7,768 nt of DNA from Aerococcus mictus (GTDB taxonomy: Bacteria > Bacillota > Bacilli > Lactobacillales > Aerococcaceae). The position numbers were made by a program, and so were the translations under genes. Of this stretch, positions 4,279 through 7,768 are shown piece after piece. Each line of letters opens with the position of its first letter. Position 1 is the stretch's first letter. The stretch is taken from contig NZ_CP132986.1 of assembly GCF_003286595.3 (NCBI RefSeq), forward strand, positions 1-7,768, read 5' to 3'. A model generated the notes under the pieces. The model was given only the letters and a program-made list of their open reading frames with translations. It did no database searches and was not told the origin of the DNA.

Positions 4279-4551
4279 ACATGTAGGGTAGCATAAACAA
4301 ATTCTATAAGAAAGCGTTTTTTTTTTTTTTAAAATATACAATTTTAGCAAAAGCAATTAGCTAAATATATTATAAAAAATAAGAAATATAATAGTATCTG
4401 TGATAGACTATGCGTATAGCTTTGAGTGTGGTTCCTCTTTACTCGACCAACGCTCAAAGCTAGTCGTCCTGTTATAGAGACAGGCGAGTGAGAATTAAAA
4501 AGCCTACGCCTTAAATTATGGTGACCCCAATAAGTTGGACTTTATATATAG

Positions 4552-4578
4552 TGAGTTGGCCTTTGGCCAGCTCTTTTT
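4552..4578 (+). terminator. terminator inside the IS end
   Basis: GAGTTGGCC, loop TTT, GGCCAGCTC (one G-T pair) followed by TTTTTT on the plus strand. It would stop plus-strand transcription entering the IS remnant, so it likely ends the RNA from 4399 earlier than the original split terminator. Confidence 0.6.
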
Positions 4579-4620
4579 TGTTGCTTACAGTTCTTGCTTA
4601 TTTCTTGCCGACACATTTAC

Positions 4621-4713
4621 TCAGAAATTTAAACTTGTCAATCGATAACTTCCTTTTTTCGCAATATAGTCTCCTACTAAATTCAGTTTAAATTCTAATG
4701 AATATTTAGACAT
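4621..4713 (-). pseudogene. IS3-family transposase OrfA, N-terminal stub
   Basis: Reading from ATG at 4713 gives 30 residues, MSKYSLEFKLNLVGDY then IAKKGSYRLTS, before a stop. The S.EFKL..V.DY....GSYR pattern is the beginning of OrfA (helix-turn-helix part) of IS150-group IS3 elements. The rest of orfA and nearly all of orfB are deleted. Nonfunctional. Confidence 0.75.
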
Positions 4714-4967
4714 AAAAATAACCCCCAAAAGTTGAATTCTTAGTCCAACTTTTGGGGGTCACTACAAATAGCGTGGGCTTTTTAGCTATCATGTTAGCTT
4801 GCTTTCATGTACACCTTTTACACAACTTACTCTTACAAACTAAGTAAGCGCGAAAGCTTTGTCTTTTCCTTGCTACTTAGTTTATCAGTATAAGGTCGAG
4901 GAGATGGACAAAGGAATTCCCTTTTCCTCTAAAGAACTCCCTGTACAAAAAAGAAAGTATTATTATA

Positions 4968-5044
4968 AAGGTACAAAAAAATAATAACATAAATTAAATT
5001 TGTAATAAACCTTTTTTAAGTCATAAATTATAATAGGTAATCGA
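4968..5044. other. A+T-rich segment upstream of the repeats
   Basis: It is almost entirely A and T (for example 4976-5040), directly before the 96-bp repeats. That is the place and composition expected of a DNA-unwinding element of a theta-type origin. I find no clear DnaA box (TTATCCACA). The stretch 4884-4967 before it contains only a short GGAATTCC palindrome. Confidence 0.4.
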
Positions 5045-5285
5045 GTGTTTAAATAATGTAAAATAACTGTATTGATAATATACGTCCCATATACCTATTT
5101 TACTCTTAAGAAACTTAAGAAAAGTATACCTTAGTAAACAGTGTTCAAATAATGTATAATAACTTCATTGATAATATACGTCCCATATACCTATTTTACT
5201 CTTAAGAAACTTAAGAAAAGTATACCTTAGTAAACAGTGTTCAAATAATGTATAATAACTTCATTGATAATATACGTCCCATATA
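5045..5285 (+). repeat. 96-bp direct repeats (2.5 copies), probable replication origin
   Basis: Copies are at 5045-5140, 5141-5236 and a partial 49-bp third at 5237-5285. The third is identical to the second over its length, and the first differs at a few bases. Each full unit has GTGTTYAAATAATG, ATACGTCCCATATACC, the doublet CTTAAG-aaa-CTTAAG (5105-5119 in copy 1) and AAGTATACCTTA. The TATACC words also occur in the palindromes 6965-6988 and 7051-7062. Long iterated units just upstream of a replication gene are the usual binding sites of the initiator and fit a theta-type origin. The long unit length is unusual compared with common 17-22-bp iterons. Confidence 0.75.
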
Positions 5286-5347
5286 GTCTATTCTTCCCCT
5301 TCTTTGCTTAAGAAGAGTATGGTTGTAGTGAGTGCCATAAATTAGCG

Positions 5348-5376
5348 TTATTATCTTATGAAGTATCAGTTATAGA
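5348..5376 (+). promoter_or_regulatory. possible rep promoter
   Basis: TTATTA and TATAGA with a 17-bp gap, predicting a start near 5383. Both boxes are imperfect. If right, a start codon at 5390 would be too close to the 5' end, which supports the later GTG. Confidence 0.3.
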
Positions 5377-5419
5377 AAATATTTAGTTAGTGTTATTTAA
5401 AATAAATGAGGTGAGAGTG

Positions 5420-6955
5420 GTGTCATATATTGAGAATCCAGGAAGCAATTATGATGAACTTATTTGGTATTTAACGACTAATTATGATGAGGTGGAGGGG
5501 GAGGATTTTTATCGATATATTTTTCCTAATAATCAAAAAACTGGAGAATATAATACTGATAAGAATCATTGGAAAGCAAATGCTGTTTATTTGTATCACG
5601 ATGAAGATAATTCTGAAAAAACTTATCGAAGAAGAATTATGTTAGATGATACTTGGGAAGAAGATTTTGAAAATTATATTTATGATAATCATCATACTTT
5701 GTGTAGTGGCTTGTCTTATCGTGGAAAAGCTAATACTTTATTGAATGCTAGAGAGCTAAATGCAATTATTATTGATTTAGATAGTGTTAGTTTAAATGAA
5801 TTAAAAAATCTAATTGACAGTTTTGATAATACTCCAGGCTATTTTGGAGCTATTCCTCGTCCAACTTTTCTTGTAACTAGTGGTACCGGGATACATATTT
5901 ACTATGTACTTGATCAACCAGTCGATCTATTTCCTTATTTGAAACAGCAATTTAAGGAGTTGAAGTATGGTTTAACTTATAAAGCTTGGAATCCAACGAT
6001 TACTTCAAAAGATGAGGTAGTTCAATATCAATCAATTGCTCAAGGCTTTCGAATGGTTGGATCAATTAATCCGAAGTATGGTGAAAATTTACATGTAAGA
6101 GCTTTTCAAGTAGGCGATAGGGTGTCTGTTGATTATTTAAATTCTTATGTAAAGGAAGAGCAAAGAGTTGATTTGGATAAGCTTTTTACACCAAGTAAAA
6201 TGACTTTAGAAGAAGCACGATTACAATATCCGGATTGGTTTGAACGGAGGATTTTAAAAGGAGAAAATTTGCCAAAACGTTGGCAAATCAATCGAGCTGT
6301 TTATGATTGGTGGAAGAAACAATCTTTAGATATTGTGGGTGGACATCGATACTGGTATTTATATTTATTAGGAGTTTATGCGGTAAAATGTGGTATTAGT
6401 AAAGAAGAATTTTCGGAAGATTGTTGGGGAAAATATCCTGAATTAAAGCGAAAGCCTAATGGAACAGATATTTTTAAACCAGAAGATGTTGAAAGTGCAA
6501 TCGAATCTTATGATCCATGTAATTTTATGTATTCAATTATTGAAATTGAACGTAAAAGTGGTTTACGAATTGAACGTAATCGTAGAAATTATCGAAAACA
6601 GAAAGAACATATTAAATTTATGAATGCTGTTCGAGATAATGTTTCTTATCCTGAAGGTGGATGGCAAAATAAGCAAGGAGCACCAACAAAGGAAAAAGAA
6701 GTTCGCGTTTTTATTAAAGAAGCTTCAAAAAAAAATAGTGTGAGTGAAATTGCTAAAGATTTAGGAGTGACTCGAGCCACTGTTTATAAGTATATAAATT
6801 CGGAAGAAGTAAAAAATGATCGAGGGTCGAATAAAGAAGATTTGGTGATTAGTTATATTAAAAAATATCCTAAAAAAAATGTAAGCGAAATTGCTAAACA
6901 ATTAGGTATAAGTCGTACTACGGTATATAAATATAAAAAGAAATATGGTTTATAG
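5420..6955 (+). CDS. plasmid replication protein, primase-like (AEP) with two C-terminal HTH motifs
   Basis: About 511 residues. GAGGTGA (5408-5414) lies five bases before GTG at 5420, so I start there; an in-frame GTG at 5390 would add ten residues but has no binding site. Residues 112-122 hold AIIIDLD, the D-x-D metal site of archaeo-eukaryotic primases. Residues 154-165 hold SGTGIHIYYVL, the S-x-H-type motif. Residues 208-219 hold QGFRMVGSINPK, the third basic motif. A tryptophan-rich helical region (about 285-365, RYWYLYLLGVYAVKCGISKE) resembles a primase C-terminal domain. Two near-identical helix-turn-helix motifs follow (SVSEIAKDLGVTRATVYKY at about 440-458 and NVSEIAKQLGISRTTVYKY at about 487-505). 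It probably binds the 96-bp repeats and primes or opens the origin. Primase-like initiators of this type are known from plasmids and phages of Firmicutes. I do not see a helicase Walker motif. Enzymatic activity is inferred. Confidence 0.8.
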   Translation: MSYIENPGSNYDELIWYLTTNYDEVEGEDFYRYIFPNNQKTGEYNTDKNHWKANAVYLYHDEDNSEKTYRRRIMLDDTWEEDFENYIYDNHHTLCSGLSYRGKANTLLNARELNAIIIDLDSVSLNELKNLIDSFDNTPGYFGAIPRPTFLVTSGTGIHIYYVLDQPVDLFPYLKQQFKELKYGLTYKAWNPTITSKDEVVQYQSIAQGFRMVGSINPKYGENLHVRAFQVGDRVSVDYLNSYVKEEQRVDLDKLFTPSKMTLEEARLQYPDWFERRILKGENLPKRWQINRAVYDWWKKQSLDIVGGHRYWYLYLLGVYAVKCGISKEEFSEDCWGKYPELKRKPNGTDIFKPEDVESAIESYDPCNFMYSIIEIERKSGLRIERNRRNYRKQKEHIKFMNAVRDNVSYPEGGWQNKQGAPTKEKEVRVFIKEASKKNSVSEIAKDLGVTRATVYKYINSEEVKNDRGSNKEDLVISYIKKYPKKNVSEIAKQLGISRTTVYKYKKKYGL

Positions 6956-6964
6956 AACAACTTT

Positions 6965-6994
6965 ATAGGTATACTTAAGTATACCTATTGTTTT
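6965..6994 (+). terminator. rep terminator made of a 24-bp palindrome, possible operator
   Basis: ATAGGTATACTT and its exact complement (6965-6988) followed by TGTTTTTAA, ten bases after the rep stop. It is an A+T-rich but perfect hairpin with a T-run, suited to end rep transcription. Its half-site TAGGTATAC is repeated at 7051-7062 and resembles words in the origin repeats, so it may also be a protein-binding site. Confidence 0.6.
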
Positions 6995-7050
6995 TAATAT
7001 ATGACTGATATACTGATATACTAAGGTTATTAGTATATTATTTTGTAAAA

Positions 7051-7153
7051 TAGGTATACCTAAGTCTACTTGTTGTTCAAATATATTTTTTATATATTAA
7101 GGCCTTAGAATAAAAGAAGTAAACTAAGTCTACCTAAGTCTATCTAAATCTAC
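7051..7153 (+). promoter_or_regulatory. palindrome plus 10-bp repeats, operator or centromere-like site
   Basis: The palindrome TAGGTATACCTA (7051-7062) overlaps the first of four 10-bp units: CTAAGTCTAC at 7060-7069 and 7124-7133, CTAAGTCTAT at 7134-7143, CTAAATCTAC at 7144-7153. The last three are head-to-tail, one helical turn apart, ending about 30 bp before the -10 of the RHH gene. Ribbon-helix-helix proteins bind such stacked repeats cooperatively, so autorepression by the downstream protein, or a partition site, is likely. That is an inference from layout. Confidence 0.65.
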
Positions 7154-7181
7154 ATATACATAAATCTCTGATTTGTTTATA

Positions 7182-7190
7182 TGCTAAAAT
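7182..7190 (+). promoter_or_regulatory. extended -10 promoter of the RHH gene
   Basis: TGC TAAAAT predicts a start near 7197 and a 17-base leader. This puts the upstream in-frame ATG at 7181 inside the promoter and supports translation from 7214. Confidence 0.5.
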
Positions 7191-7213
7191 ATTTAGATTT
7201 ACCAGGAGGAAGT

Positions 7214-7678
7214 ATGTCAGGTAAAGTAGTTAGCTTTAAAATCAACGAAGAAAAGTATGCGATATTAAAAAAGGAAGCTGACGAAAAGGGGTTGTCGGTT
7301 GGCCAATATGTACGTCAAAAAATATTGGAAGAAGAAAAAGACGATGATGAAAGAGAATTTACGAACTTAGAGTTTAATTTAAAAAATGAGGAGATAACTC
7401 AAAAACTTATACAAGCTAAAGATGAGCAAATTTCTAGTTTAAATAAACAAGTCGATACTTTACAGGATCAGTTGAGTTCAGCTATGAAATCAGTGACTAA
7501 ATTAGCGGATCAGCAACAACAGCTGACGTTAAGTTTACAAGAATCACTTTTTAAGATTGAGAAAGAGCCATTAAAGGATGATTATATGGCTGAAACTTCT
7601 GAAAATGCCTCAGAAAGCTCCTCAGTAAAGACTGAAAATGAAACTAAGAGCTTTTGGAGTCGTTTTTGGAGAAAATAA
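7214..7678 (+). CDS. ribbon-helix-helix / coiled-coil plasmid protein (DUF536-like C-terminus)
   Basis: 154 residues. AGGAGG (7204-7209) is four bases before ATG 7214; the frame is open from 7181, but that ATG overlaps the -10 box. Residues 3-40 (KVVSFKINEEKYAILKKEAD, then GLSVGQYVRQKI) are a ribbon-helix-helix domain: a beta strand followed by two helices with the G-x-S turn, as in CopG, Arc and MobC-type proteins. Residues 55-110 form a coiled coil (LNKQVDTLQDQLSSAM, then LADQQQQLTLSLQ). The L-DQQQQLTL signature matches DUF536 proteins encoded after repB in many lactococcal and lactobacillus plasmids. The linker from 115 to 143 is acidic and serine-rich, and the end is KSFWSRFWRK. It likely regulates copy number or partition by binding 7051-7153. 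Usual DUF536 proteins carry a helix-turn-helix at the N-terminus instead, so this looks like a domain swap. Confidence 0.75.
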   Translation: MSGKVVSFKINEEKYAILKKEADEKGLSVGQYVRQKILEEEKDDDEREFTNLEFNLKNEEITQKLIQAKDEQISSLNKQVDTLQDQLSSAMKSVTKLADQQQQLTLSLQESLFKIEKEPLKDDYMAETSENASESSSVKTENETKSFWSRFWRK

Positions 7679-7768
7679 TTTCGTGTAATTAAAGCTAGAA
7701 GGAGTTCTGTAGATATCTTGAAGTGTATTAACAAAGAGAAAAAGAATTTGGGCTAGAAGTAACTGACT
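7679..7768. other. end of window, no supported gene
   Basis: An AAGGAG box at 7699-7704 is followed only by a 12-codon TTG-started frame. No terminator hairpin follows the RHH gene inside the window, so it may be cotranscribed with something beyond the edge. Confidence 0.35.

Larger units (their letters stand above)
4521..4762 (-). mobile_element. IS3-family (IS150-like) insertion sequence remnant, internally deleted
   Basis: The 20-bp terminal inverted repeats GTGACCCCAATAAGTTGGAC (4521-4540) and the complement of 4743-4762 match at 18 of 20 positions. They enclose only about 200 bp, against roughly 1.2-1.5 kb for an intact element. Inside, on the minus strand, are the start of orfA and the element's far end. 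A 13-bp hairpin (4722-4734 with 4746-4758) lies between the left end and the orfA start, as IS elements often have to block outside transcription. No clear target duplication is seen. It cannot move by itself but could be mobilised by a related transposase. Confidence 0.8.
4399..4783 (+). ncRNA. par-like plus-strand RNA, terminator split by IS remnant
   Basis: TATAAT at 4387-4392 predicts a start near 4399. The RNA carries an AGCTTTGAG...CTCAAAGCT hairpin (4418-4460) and a CCTGT/ACAGG hairpin (4468-4484). The terminator's two arms, AAAAAGCCTACGC (4497-4509) and GCGTGGGCTTTTT (4771-4783), pair over 13 bp but now flank the IS remnant at 4521-4762. A U-G pair in the stem favours the plus RNA. 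Bases 4445-4466 are complementary, 21 of 22, to 1281-1302, the 3' UTR of the toxin mRNA. It may be a second antisense regulator or a rearranged par relic. Confidence 0.42.
4497..4882 (-). ncRNA. possible convergent minus-strand RNA sharing the split terminator
   Basis: The minus-strand TATACT (4893-4888) predicts a start near 4881, where a 10-bp hairpin AAACTAAGTA/TACTTAGTTT (4883-4874 with 4846-4837) begins. The transcript would run to the split terminator at 4783/4497. Together with the plus RNA from 4399 this makes two RNAs converging on one bidirectional terminator, as in par. The promoter lacks a good -35 and an extended -10, so this is tentative. No toxin-like ORF is found in it. Confidence 0.3.

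Noticed and set aside
4129..4356. 75-codon minus-strand open frame
   Set aside because: It runs through all hairpins and the terminator of small RNA A and has no ribosome binding site. The RNA structure explains the sequence better.
787..4882. Known large ornate RNAs such as ROOL or GOLLD
   Set aside because: Short promoter-terminator units break the region up, and I see no continuous structured RNA of 500 nt or more.
5045..5285. CRISPR array
   Set aside because: Repeats are tandem 96-bp units without unique spacers and lie just before a replication gene.

Overview
The window looks like the replication end of a low-GC Gram-positive plasmid, most likely from Lactobacillales (lactobacilli or enterococci). 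The clues are very A+T-rich codon use, AGGAGG-type ribosome binding sites, an Fst/par-like type I toxin-antitoxin module, a lactobacillus-type IS3-family remnant, and a replication gene followed by a small DUF536-like coiled-coil gene. I cannot name the species.

Region 1 (1-5044) is about 5 kb with almost no intact protein genes. It holds a hypothetical 3' gene fragment (1-252), a 29-residue hydrophobic toxin gene (1190-1279) with its antisense antitoxin RNA, and three wrecked genes: an unidentified decayed ORF (2030-2542), the N-terminus of a Fic-type gene (3073-3200, minus) and an IS3 orfA stub (4621-4713, minus). The rest reads as a dense set of small RNA units, each with a -10 (often an extended TGn TATAnT) followed 50-200 nt later by an intrinsic terminator. 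At least four of them (1517-1650 minus, 2821-2930 plus, 3466-3662 minus, 4147-4278 minus) share one plan. A hairpin begins exactly at the predicted +1, a second GC-richer hairpin follows, and the RNA ends in a terminator carrying a GCACGG core. The first three hairpins and pyrimidine linker are best conserved among 1517-1650, 2821-2930 and 4147-4278. A fifth RNA (966-1097) has the same 3' half. I do not recognise this RNA family.

Several par-like units also recur: the full toxin/antitoxin pair at 1136-1386, solo antitoxin-like RNAs at 1428-1476 and 2974-3034, and a convergent RNA pair at about 4399-4882. The shared terminator of that last pair was split by the IS3 remnant. Its plus RNA contains 22 nt that are complementary at 21 positions to the 3' UTR of the toxin mRNA.

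Region 2 (5045-7768) is the replicon. It has two and a half copies of a 96-bp direct repeat (5045-5285), a replication initiator with an archaeo-eukaryotic-primase-like core and two C-terminal helix-turn-helix motifs (5420-6955), a palindromic terminator/operator (6965-6994), an array of 10-bp repeats (7051-7153), and a ribbon-helix-helix/coiled-coil gene (7214-7678). The probable logic is that the primase-like protein initiates at the repeats, the RHH protein represses its own promoter and perhaps the origin or serves partition, and the toxin-antitoxin module stabilises inheritance.
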